From: Trebouxia sp. TZW2008
Lineage: Eukaryota; Chlorophyta; Trebouxiophyceae; Trebouxiales; Trebouxiaceae
Assembly: GCA_002118135.1 (NCBI GenBank)
Contig: BDIU01000005.1
Coordinates: 186,001 to 250,000, forward strand
Length of the DNA: 64,000 nucleotides
Reading direction: 5' to 3'
Below, piece by piece: positions 49,500 to 61,400 of this stretch; position 1 is the first letter of the stretch, and the number at the start of each line of letters is the position of its first letter. The position numbers and the translations under genes were made by a program. The notes under the pieces are model-generated. The model did no database searches, had not been told where the DNA came from, and saw nothing but the letters and a program-made list of their open reading frames with translations.

Positions 49500-52400
49500 A
49501 TGACGTCAGCAGAAGTGCCTGCGAAATACAAAAGCGCGATTGGACGGTATCGGTGACAAGCTCAATGACTTGTGGTGAAGGCGTGACACTGACAACAGCA
49601 TCTCAGCTTGAACCTGTCTGCAGGGAAATGGCGAATCACGCAGACACTACCAAGCTGCATTCAGCAGTAAGCCTGACTTGCATTTGGCACACTCTGCTTC
49701 GAAGCAAAATCGCCTAGTTGGCACAGGCTGCAAGATATTGCATAAGTTGTGGTATACTGCAGGTTTGGAAAAACCAGCCTGAGCTTGTAGAGCACTTGCT
49801 CAGTGAAGGTGCAGCAATAGATGTTCAGGACGGCGAGTCTGGCTGGTGGGTTTTGGGAGTATACAGCGCCGTGATTGTATCCCAAAGCAAAGCTTTTCTG
49901 ATCCTTGCTGTCTGCTGTGACGCAGGACAGCACTGCACAGAGCTTTCTACTGGGGCAACTTTAGATGTGCAGCCGTGTTGTTGGCTGCAAATGCACATCT
50001 GTCGTTGACAGACTACAAGGTATGCCATGTCATCATGGTCTGGTCATCTGATCATTTAGATGGCTGCGCTCTTCACTTGCGTGCATTCATGAGTGATAAT
50101 GTACCCTCTTTGTTTCCTGCTGTGGCTTCAGCGTTGAAGTATGCATTGAGCCAATTAGTTCTATCATGACTTGTTGACTAGGGCTGCAGCAGTTCGTGTT
50201 TGCACGCTGCTGCCTTGCCTTTGCAGAAGTAAAACTGCTTGCAACACTCTTGGCATGTTGTGCTTGCTGACAAGGCTTGTCTATATTTCCATGGGATGGC
50301 TTCATAGCAGCAGGTGTCCAGATCAGCATCAGACACGTGTCGTGATTGCTGCAGCAGCAATCTTTCAGATAGCACATAGGCCTTGGACGTACGTGCCTTA
50401 TTGGGCTGTGCATCGACTTATGTCAGCGTCATCATGAATGGCAATACCAGCAAAGATTAGAGCAGAAGCAAAGCTGCTTTTACAGTGGTTGTCAAATACA
50501 ACCAGTCCACTGCTTTGTTGCAGGGCCGCACAGCACTAGATCTGCTGTCAGAGGAGCTCAAGCCATTTATGCAGCAGGAGCAGGCTGGCATAGTGTACAG
50601 CTGGGGCAATGGTGCCAACTATCAGCTAGGCACTGGGGCCACAGGCCTGCAGCCTGGGGCTGTCCGGCTAGATGCCCTACGCAAGGAACTTGTGGTGCAG
50701 ATTGCAGCCGCCAAGTTCCACAGTGCTGCTGTGACCAAGGACGGCCGATTGTTCACCTGGGGTTTTGGGAGAGGTGGCCGACTTGGTGAGGCCTCAGCTG
50801 CTTGGTATTCAGGCTTGATGCGAACGTCACTTGACGGCAGCAGCAGTGACCAGAGCATGCAAGCCAAGCTGTGCTTTCATTTGATACTGGCAAGCGCAAC
50901 TCTTTGGTTTGCTAGTCTTGTGCGGCTTTAACTCTGTAATGCAACCAGGCATGCACAAACGCTCTGCGCTGCGATATTGGTGTTTGACCAGTCAGTACTG
51001 CTCAGCATGTGCTTGAAACTTCGTGGCACGGCTGAGCCTTGACTATGTACAGACGCAGCAAGGCCTTGCATTTGTAGAACGGCAACAACCTTTTATCAGA
51101 TGATGCAGATAAGGTGAGATGACACGACACGCTGGTCTGCAGCTGGCAATGTATAAGAAGTCTGCGTCAGTTGGGCGTGTTTTGTGCAGGTCACCCTGAC
51201 TTTCATGTGCATAGTGGAGAGAGCGCCATCATCACTCCCAGGGCAGTGACAGCAGGGCTAGGCAGGAGGCAAGTGGCTGTTGTGGCTGTGGCCAAGCACC
51301 ACACAGCGGTGGCCACCACCAGCTTTGAGCTGTTTACATGGGGCTCAAACAGAGATGGCAGGCTGGGATATGCTGCTGTTGACACCCAGCCCACCCCTCG
51401 CAAGTAATATTGTCCACCCACCAGTTGTTGACTTTGTTGGCAGCTTGACTTTGACATGTTTGCTAAGTGCTGCAAGCTCTCGACGCATGTTTGCGAGTGA
51501 TGACCCCAAGCTACACATTGACAACTTTGTGACAGTGTTGAGATGCCATTTGACAACGACAGACAATGACAGCAGCCTGAAGTCAACATGCTTGCAAGCT
51601 GAATGCTACAGCACACTTTTGTCTGTGTACGCTGACATGAGTGTGCTTGCTTTGCACTTGTTGCATGAGATGTGGATGTAGACATGTCATTCGTGCCCAA
51701 AGCTGTGCAGTGACATCTCTCTCATCCTCCTCTCATGCCACAAGTGCTGTGGGCACATAAGCTGCCTGTCATGCGTACGCAAGTGTGTTATGGTTTCTGG
51801 AAAGCCATTAATTGCCTTGTTGACTGTCTTGCATCCTTACAAAAAAGACCTTTTTCATCAGTGTATCTTTGTTGCCACCTGGCACTGCGACCCCACTGCA
51901 GTGTAGCTCGTATTCTCAGCTTCCCTGTCATCAGCGTCCACGTCGCTGTTGTTTTGCTTGTTGCATTGTCTCTCAGCTGCTTGTCATTGTCTGGTGGCAG
52001 TTGCTGCTGCAAACAAGCACACTGCTATGCTGACAAACCAGGAACTCACGTCACCTTCTGCCCGCTGTGCGCACTTTACCTCAGTGTCCTTACTGTCATT
52101 TGCAGAGTCACCAGTCTAAAGCAGCGTGTGGTGGCGGTTGCTGCAGCAAACAAGCACACCGCTGTGCTCTTAGATCACCACGCCATCTACAGTTGTTGAG
52201 TCCAAATAAGCAAGTCATGATTGCTTGGTTGAGCACACTGTGTCTGCATCCCCTGCTGTTGTTTGCAGGGTGACCAGTCTGAAGCAACGTGTGGTGGCGG
52301 TTGCTGCTGCAAACAAGCATACAGCTGTGCTGACAGACCAAGGGGCTATCTACAGCTGGGGGGCCAATGACCAGGGCCAGTTGGGTTATGGCACTTCAGA

Positions 52401-55400
52401 TTCTGCCTCCAATGCTGTTCCTCGCCAGGTTGAGGCTATGAAGGTGTGTATGCCATGCTTACAACAGGGCATTGTAGCAAAGACTGCGTTCATGTCCAAG
52501 TAGAATTTGTGCCTTGCAAAAAGAGCATGATGGTCAAAAGTTGGTTGATTAGATGTCAGATGTCATACAAGACAGCCGAAGCGTATGACAATTGGTTCCT
52601 GGATGTGCTCCTTTTGTGGTAGTGACATCTGCTTCTGCAATGCCCGTGGGCTATGGAGAAAGCAACTGCTGCCTGACATACACCATGTGCAGTTTCATGG
52701 CCTTCCATTGACAGCAGGTGCACTGACGCAGGGCAAAAGGCTTGTGGCTGTGGCTGCTGCTAAGCGGCACACTGTCGTCATGACCAATGAGGGAGACATC
52801 TTCACCTGGGGTCACCGCGTTGTCACACCTCGCCGTGTTCAGCTAGCAGGTAAGCCTCTCTTGTTTTGGAAGCCTGGCTGCAAAGCACAGCTGCACAAAC
52901 GTAGCATGTACGAAAGCATCAAAGCGTCTGAGCACATATGGTGCAGTGCAAGCAGGGAGACCACCTCAACCTTGCTTGTTTTGCCTGCCAGGGACAGAAA
53001 TTGCTTTTGACACTGAGTTTAACCCTGTCAGATGGGCATACCTGCATTTGGTTGACTGCACTTTTGGCAGAGGTACCACACTGCTCAACATAGCATTATC
53101 AGCTCAACACCTACCTACCTTGTTTGCCCAAGAGCCCAGGCCCCACAGCGCAGTGTCATATGGCGTTCCTGTGTTTGTTTCATCATGCGGAAGGCAGCAA
53201 CAATCAGCTGAACAGCAATGCCTCTGCATCAGCTCATGTTTGCTCTGTGTTGATGCTCATGTGCAAGAGCTGCACAGCGCAACGATTTCAGCCACATTAC
53301 CATTCACAAGGGCCAACCAGAGATCAGTCGTCTCCACGCTGTGGTTCACTGCCGTTCATACCATCATGAGCGCATTAGCTCACACTCCTTTCTTCTATAA
53401 CTCCAGGTGCAAGGGCTGCACAGCGCAATGGTTACATAGCTTTCCACAAGGGTCAGGCAGAGATCAGCCGGCCCCATGCCGTAGCCATCACAGCTGGTGT
53501 GGCTCATTCCTGCTGTCTCACCAGCAGTGGTGTGGTGTTGGCTTGGCGCTCTTGGGACAGCAATCTGGCTTTGCAGGAGGTCACTGCTGGATTGGCTGGC
53601 AAGAAGATTGTCTCCATAGCTGCAGGTAAGCTGATCCTTGCATGCTGTCATTGTCAATGGGTAGTGCAATTTTCTTGGTGGCTGCCACAATCAGCAGCCT
53701 CTACAGTTTCTCCATAGCTGCAGGCAAGCGTTCATACGGTTGATGGTCACAATGGGTGCCTTTTGCCATATCCTTCATAGCCTGCCTGTGTGGAGGAGTG
53801 GTCAAGATGGTCTGTCTGTATTTGCATTTCTGGTTGCATCAACAGCTATGAAGATGTCTCAATGTTCAAGTAGGTAGGGCACTTCTGCAATTTCTGTACC
53901 TCTTTCACAGTATCTCGCAAGTTAGCTTGCCTGGCCTTGTTTGTCTGAACATGCTGGCTGCAGCAAGGAATGCTACATCATGTTGTTGCATCTGCAGGAT
54001 CTCACAGCTGCCATGACACATGATGGCGCAGTGTACACATTGTATGTCCTGTCACGTGTATGTCCAAGACTGTTGGCAATGTCATGTGTGCAGGCAAGTA
54101 CCGTACAGCTGCTGTGACAGATGAGGGCGATGTGTACATGTGGGAGGGCCTGTCAAAGCAGCACCCTCATCGCAAGAAGGCTGCCAAAGATGCTTCCTTG
54201 CCGCCAAGACCTGACAAAGCCGCCTCTCGCAAGCTGTCTCTGTCAGATGTCATCACTCCAGAAAGGCAAGCGCCCATTGCTGTCGATATTGGCCGAGAAC
54301 TGTGTTCTCCTGGTCTCAAAAGCTGGGAATCAAAACAGAGCAGCATGTAGAAAAAGAGGGTTGCATGGCTGAATGCCGTTGCAGAGTTGCTTGCATTGAG
54401 TTGAGATCCTCATGCTGCTGGCCTGAAACATTGCACTGCATGTGGATTGGCGTCATGTCAAAATTGGCTTGCACCTGTTTGAGGTCTTTGTTCTGCTGGC
54501 GTAAAAAGGCGCCATGTGGAGCTCAGCATCATTTTGAAGTAATTTGCACCTGATTGGGATTTTCAGCAGCACGCAAGGCTTGACTCCTTGGAGGACTATA
54601 AGATGCTGAGTGTCCTGAGGTAACAGCCATTGTGACAGCCACGTTAGGACACCCATAATCACACAATTACTGGTGAGTCAAGCCTGTGAGCTGCTGCAGG
54701 TGACTGTACCCAACTCCCAAGCCTGACAAAGCCTTCTAACTGTCTGGCATTCAACAATGCCTGACTCTCAGACACCAAAGCCTTGCATGGTTTGGCAAGC
54801 ACGGCGCACAGCCAACTGGCTGTAGTACTGGGCACAGGCGACACACGTGTCAAATTGTATCATTGCAACCCAAATTTATACTTGCAATTGTGGTGATTGC
54901 TGCAGGGTAGAAGGTCTGAAGCGTGTCAGCAAGGCTTGTGTGGGTGAGAAGCATTCACTAGCCCTGCAGTGCTGGTGCCACTCCCCCAAGCAGTTGCGCC
55001 TGCCCATACTCGCAGAGGCTGCTGCCCTACCCGCCTCAACCCCCCGCCAACCCCCCTCTGACCCGGAAGACCTGGCAGATTTAGTCGCCCAGGCTCAAGA
55101 AGATGCAGAGTGGAATGCTGCAGCAGACAGAGCTGCTGGTGGCGCTAATGTGGCAGCTGCATCAGCTGCTACTGCAGAAGCTGCAGCGCCAGCTAGCATG
55201 GTTGATGCTGGTCTTGATGTTGGTGAGAGGATGCGTAATGATGGGGAGGAAAGTGAGTGGCTTGGACATGACTTCTGGCTAGGGCTAGAAGCTGCCCACA
55301 AGAAGATACAGGCAGCTGCTCGCGCTGAGGCAGAGTACGTCTTGACAGCCCCTCAAATGCTTGAGATGTCATTATGCAACGCTGTGCTCACCTCCCTCCA

Positions 55401-58400
55401 TGCTCAATACATATGGATTAGGTTAGCGCAGGACCAAATTGGTTGGAGACAGTTGATTACTCCAGCACGGACCTAGCTGGGCCTGCTGAGCCTGTCTAGC
55501 ACACGGTTAGAATGAATGCATGAAACAAATGAATGATGTTCTGGCCTGGCTTGTTGTCTCATCCTGGCACGAGTCGGCTGGCTGTTGTTGTGAGCATGCC
55601 CCTGGCTGTTGACTAACATTGCTCTATTGGCAGCTTCTGGAAGCCCTGATGGAGTACTCCACAAGAAGTCTCTGGAATACGTTTCAATGTGTTATGATCT
55701 TCAGCTTTCAACAAGCTGTGACCAACAACAGCTGCACTCGTGTGAACATTCTGAAGGCTGCTGAGTTGCTTAGAGATACTGCAAGCCACATTTGTGTTTT
55801 GCAGAGCACGTGCTTACTTCTTGGCTGAGGCACCAAGGTCGGACAGCCTGCAGCGCCTGTTTGAGCACATCATAGCACCTATGTATATTGCGCAAGTCAG
55901 TAGATCTGAGGTGCTGCACTAGTCTGAGCTGTGGTTATACTCTGCAGAGCAAGTGCCTACTTCATGGCTGAAGCGCCAGTGTCGGACAACATGCCTAGCC
56001 TGCAGCGCCTGTGTGAGCGCAGCATAGCAGAGCACCTTGTGGAGCCCCGTACCTGCCTGCAGATCATGCAGTGGGCTGATGCATGTGGCGCTGAAGTGCT
56101 CAAGCAGTTCTGTTGCGGGGTGAGCAAAATTTGCATGAGCACGGGATCTGTTTCGTAGGTGCATGGGCAGGACAATGTGTCCTTGTCATGTTCTGCCATC
56201 AGCACAGCTGTATGCAGTTGCAGTAGCGGCTGTCATGTTTTGTGACCAGCACAGCTGCATGCAGCTGCAGCAGCTCATGGCATTGTGCGTGATGTCTGAG
56301 GGCATCTTTGCTAAAATGCACTATTTGAGCAGGCCGCCGTATTTGATGCGTTGCAAGGGGTTTATTGGATTCTCTTGTCACAAGCCCAACTGCGTGCGGC
56401 TGCAACAGCAGACTGTCTAGCTTGCTCAGCAACTACAGGTTGTGCATACTGCAGCTGAGGACAGTGCTGGTACCTGCTGCTGAAATTTTATCCTGCAGGC
56501 AGTTGCCTGCCAGCTTTGAGGCTTCACTGTCTTGCTGCTGCTAATGCTGCTATAAGTTGCCACGTCAGGTCAAACTCCTGTCTGGAGTCCACTCTGTTGA
56601 GCGGACATTTTGCTGCAGATCGCCCTCAGCAATCTGGACACTGTGCTGCTTGACGCGCAGGGTGAATTTGAAAACAACAAGATGCAACTGCCCGCTTAGC
56701 TGGATGACATCACTGTTTGCTGCAGATTGCGCTCAGCAATCTGGACACTGTGCTGCTTGAGGCGCGGGGCGTGTTTGAGAACATTGAGCCGCACCTGCTT
56801 GCTGAGCTGGATGACATCCAGAAAGCGCAGTTCAGTCCAGAATGCCCGTCAGGGCTTCCAGACTCAGCTGAGCTAAGCCTGCTGTCTAGGCGCCCTACTG
56901 CTGCTGCCCAGTGTCTAGGTGAGTTTGCAGTCACCAGGGCTTTCTGCTCTTACAACTGCTGCCTTGGGTTCCAGTGAGTTCAGCTTTATACAGCATTTTC
57001 GCCTTACTGCTGCTCCCCACTGCAACCAGACTCAGCTGAGCCAAGGCTGCTGTCTAGGCGCCTCACTGCTGCTGCCCTTTGACTTTGAGTTCAGGTGGTT
57101 GCAGCAGCCACAACTGCTGACACTGTCTGCCCAAGTCTGATGCTCCTGTAACAGCTGCCAAGTCTGCCTTTGGCAATGTTGGCTGTTACAGTTGCATGTT
57201 TACTGTGACGCCTGATGCTCATTGCAGTTTTGAAATTCTCAAGGCAGTGTCTGCAGCTTCCCTCGTCTTTCAGTCTTCACAAGCTTTGTCCCAGTGAATC
57301 ACCATACGTAATGCGCAATACGCAATACTCAATACGCAATACGTAGTATTTGAGAGTATTGATCAATCAGGGTGAGTATTACCAGCAAAAACACATTGGT
57401 CTGTCAGGAGCCAACACTGCAAGGGCCTTGGACACTTTGCTTGTCTAGGCGCCACTGCACAGTTGTTTTGAGGTCAAAGGGCAACAAGCAGTGACAACAA
57501 GCAATGAAAGGCTACCGTGCTGGCACTCAGCTGAGGTATGACACTTCTTAGTGCTGGCACTGTGCCTCTTCATCAAAAACCCTAGACCCTAGGGTAGCAG
57601 GCAGAACTATGATGCGAGACCACTCAAAACAGTGCTTTGGCTGTGCTGCCATGGTTGCAGAGTGTAGAGAGACCTCAAAAGGCTGTGTCAGCGCTGTTTT
57701 TGGGCCACTTCTGCCGTCTGATCAGTCGTTACGGTCGTTACTGGTAGTTACGGGGCTACTCCGTATATCGGGGAGCGTATTAATGCAAGTATCGTTGATT
57801 CGAGCATCGATACGTGCGTCTTTGTACGTATGAATTACGGAAATTGAACGTAGGGTGATTCACTGCTTTGTCCTACAAAAGCTGACAGTCAAGCATTATA
57901 CATGAGACCATGTTTGTGACCATTGCACAAGACACGTGATGCTTGTGCAGGCATTGAGGAGGGATTTGACGCAGAAGACAGTGTGCCTAGGCGCACCAGC
58001 CTTGTAGGACAAGCTCTGGTGCCTTCCCCCAGTGCTGGCCCCACTGCCGATCTGAGTCAGGAGCGCAGTTTCTGCAACCCTGAAGACACTGAAGAGGCCG
58101 TAGCAACAGGCCGTCAGGTCAGCAGCCATGTCTCCAATGCATACAAGCAACTTGTAGTGACTGTGCTGGTGTCAGGTACTTTGTCTGACCTTCAAGGCAT
58201 AGTCCTAGCTGCTGATTCCAGTCAGAAACGCAGCTTTTGTAACCCTGAAGACACTAAGGAGGCTGTAGCAACAGGCCGTTATGTCAGCAGCCTGGCCACC
58301 AATGTACACTAGCGTCTGTGCTAATCTTTTGCTGTGCTGCGTGACCATTAAGACACCCTGAGAGTGCCCATATCAGTCAGGAACGCAGCTTCTGAAACCC

Positions 58401-61400
58401 TGAAGGCACCAGGGAGGCTGTAGCAACAGGCCAGATTAGCAGGCTGCCTTCATATCTCTTTGGTATGTCAGCTGATCCTTTTCCCGAGATGAGATAGCAG
58501 CACCTGATCTGAGCAAAAGGAACAGCAGACATGCTACATGAGGTGAGGTGCTGTTATCTGATCTTTGTGATATGACAATGCGCCCTGGTCTGCCAGAATT
58601 CTACAAACACGACAGTGGGGACCACCTTTAGCTGTGCTGCTGCATTCGTTGCTTGCTTTCCTGAGAGCTCAGTGCTGCAAACAAGCTGCAAATGCAACAT
58701 TCAGCATGCTCAAAACGCTCAGCATAATGCTATGGCTGTGCAAGTAGTCAGGAAATGTCACTTGACCGCCTTCTGGCCCTGCAGATCCGCAATCTGAAGA
58801 AGAAGCTGCAGCAGATTGAGGCCTTAGAAGTACGCAAGCAAGACAGGCAGCTAGATCCTCAGCAGCAAGCCAAGCTGGCACAGCGTGCAGAAGTCGTGGT
58901 CATGCTAGAAGCGCTTCAATCTGGAGCCTCTGTAGAAGAGGCACAAAAGCTAGCCTTGTCACATAAGGGCCTTGTCCCTACTTCATTCTCTGGCCTGCAG
59001 CACAGCCTCAGCATGCTCAGCATGGACAGCGCCAATTCAAACGGCAAGCCCAAAGCTCCTGGCGGGAAGCACAAGTCGCCAGCTGGCAGGGCAAGCAGGC
59101 AGGACCTGACTAAGCAGCCAGCATCAGACGCTCACTCAGACCAGGCTGCTGCTCCCTCAGCACTAGACGCAGCTGCAGCAGAGCTGTCATCAGCACACGC
59201 GCCTGCCAAACAGCCAGTGTCAAGCACTGCTGCATCAGCTAGACAGCCAGAGCAGCAAACCACCTCTTCTTCTGAAACAGCTGATGTCTCAGCCTCCCAA
59301 GATGCAAAGTCACAGGCGGCGACACCTAAGACTAAGCCATCGGCTTGGGGTTGTCTTACTACCTCTGCCAGCAGCCCAGTCACTGGTTTCAGAGTGAGTG
59401 GGTTCTCAACCCCGCAAGGGCAGAAGGCAGAGGGCAGTTTGTGGCCCAGCCCCCTGTTTGGCACCCCAGCAGCCCCTTCAGCAGCTCAAGGGACTGCTGG
59501 ATTGACTACGCCAACTTCTGCTGGAGCTGCCAAAAAGACTAAGCCTCCGCGCAAGGGAGGCTTGTCTATGTTCCTGTCAGGTGCGGCTGAAGATCTACAG
59601 AGTTCCATACACAAGGCACTTTGGATTTGAGCCTGTACTGCAATATGTGGAATATGTGGAGGCAAAGTGCTGGGCATATCGCATTTGGGCTGATAACATT
59701 TGACTACATTACACTACATTATTGTATGACTGTCTCAAGACCCAGCTGCGGATCGTACAGACAATGTCGAAAATTGGTACAATTGAGCCAAAACTGAGAA
59801 GACTGAGCATGATGCATGTGGCTATTGCTCCTTGCTGCATGAACATTGTCTTAGGACCAGGTAGCTTCATCTGAGCACCATAAATGCCCACAACAGCACA
59901 AACTTCTGCTTGCATTATAAGTGCTGTGCATCCGTTTGTGAACAGTGTCACTCTTGATCAACTGCGACACTCTGCATACACTTGAGAGTCAGCGTCTCTG
60001 GTGCGCTTTGCTGCCTGGACATTCTTGAGACACAACTTCAAACGCTTTGGTGGTGCAGGTGATCTGGAGAAGGCAGCAACTCCCCCAACCCCTCCCCCTC
60101 CCCCTCCCCCCTCTGCAGCACCCCCAGCAGAGTTCTCCTGGGGTGGCCCCAAAGCCTCCCCTCAGGCGCTCACATCCCTCAGAGACATACAGAACCAGGA
60201 AGCAGCGTCCACAGGCAAGCGCAGCTGTTGCAACTGTCGAGTGTTTACGAGTTCATTCCACCTTTGCTGCAGGCAATGCTTGTTGTGTTGACGCAGCCCG
60301 ATGCTACGTCTCTGCGTGAGATGTCCAGTCTTGTGAGTCATGCTTCTGGCAGGGACAGTGCTGAAATTTCTGTGCTAACGCCGGGTATGCATAGCCAGAA
60401 CACCTTGCTTTACAGATTTTTTGTTTGACCTCTTCTGTCAGGAAGATGTGCAACATAGCGCACCTGGGTTGATATGTCAGTCCAAAATGGCTCATCAACT
60501 TGATGCAGGGGCCATGCGCAGCAGTCATCAGCATCCTGGCTTATTAGGGACTCGCAGACCATCCAAGCAGGACTTTGGAGAAAAGGACAGGGAGAGCAGA
60601 GACTCGGGCAGTGAGCACCAGCAGGACCGCAACCGAGTACCCTTGGAAGCCCTAGTGCGCAAGTCCTCGCCCATAGCTGTGGCCAAGAAGGAGGAGCCTG
60701 CAGAACCGCAGGTATGCGGGGCTATTCTGCATCTTCCCCAAGAGCGCTGTCGTGCTTGGTACATGAGTGAAGCAAGAATTAGTTCGAGAGACATTCACAC
60801 TACAAGGCTTCGTAAATGGCCTATCATTGTGTCAGGCCTATGCAAAAGCCATTTGAGCAGCGCAGCACATCATTAGACGGTCTGCGGGGTTCATCAATGA
60901 GAAGTCAATTTACTTAGTCATCCATTGTCCAGCTCATATTACAGTCATTGTAGCACAGCACAGCACAAGGCGGGGCCTGATGGGCGCCCTTCCCCCCTCC
61001 CCCCCCTCCGCCCGTCCCTGGAACAGATGCAACAGCCCCTCAGGAAGTCAAGCCCAGGCTTGGATGCAGCAAAACGCACAGCATGCACAGCACAGCACAG
61101 TACACTTCAAACTGAATGCGGAAATTGGCATGCAGGGCCAGCTTGGGGAGGGATGATGATGGGCACTTCCCCGCCCGGTCCTGTAGTAGCTTCAACAGCC
61201 CCTCAGGAGGCCAAGCTCAGGCTGAGATGCAGCAATACAGCACAGCATGCACAGCACAATGCCCTTCGAATTCAAGTTTCAACCGCATGTGCATGCAGGG
61301 GCCAGCTTGGGGAGGGGTGTTGTTGGGCACTTCGCCGCCTGGTCCAGGGGCAGATGCAACAGCCCCCCAGGAGGCCAAGCCCAGGCTGAGTGACATACAG

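Noticed and set aside
53990..54045. Short segment DLTAAMTHDGAVYTL as an RCC1 exon
   Set aside because: The exons at 53407-53625 and 54094-54265 join directly in phase to give a continuous blade, so this piece is more likely another intronic copy.
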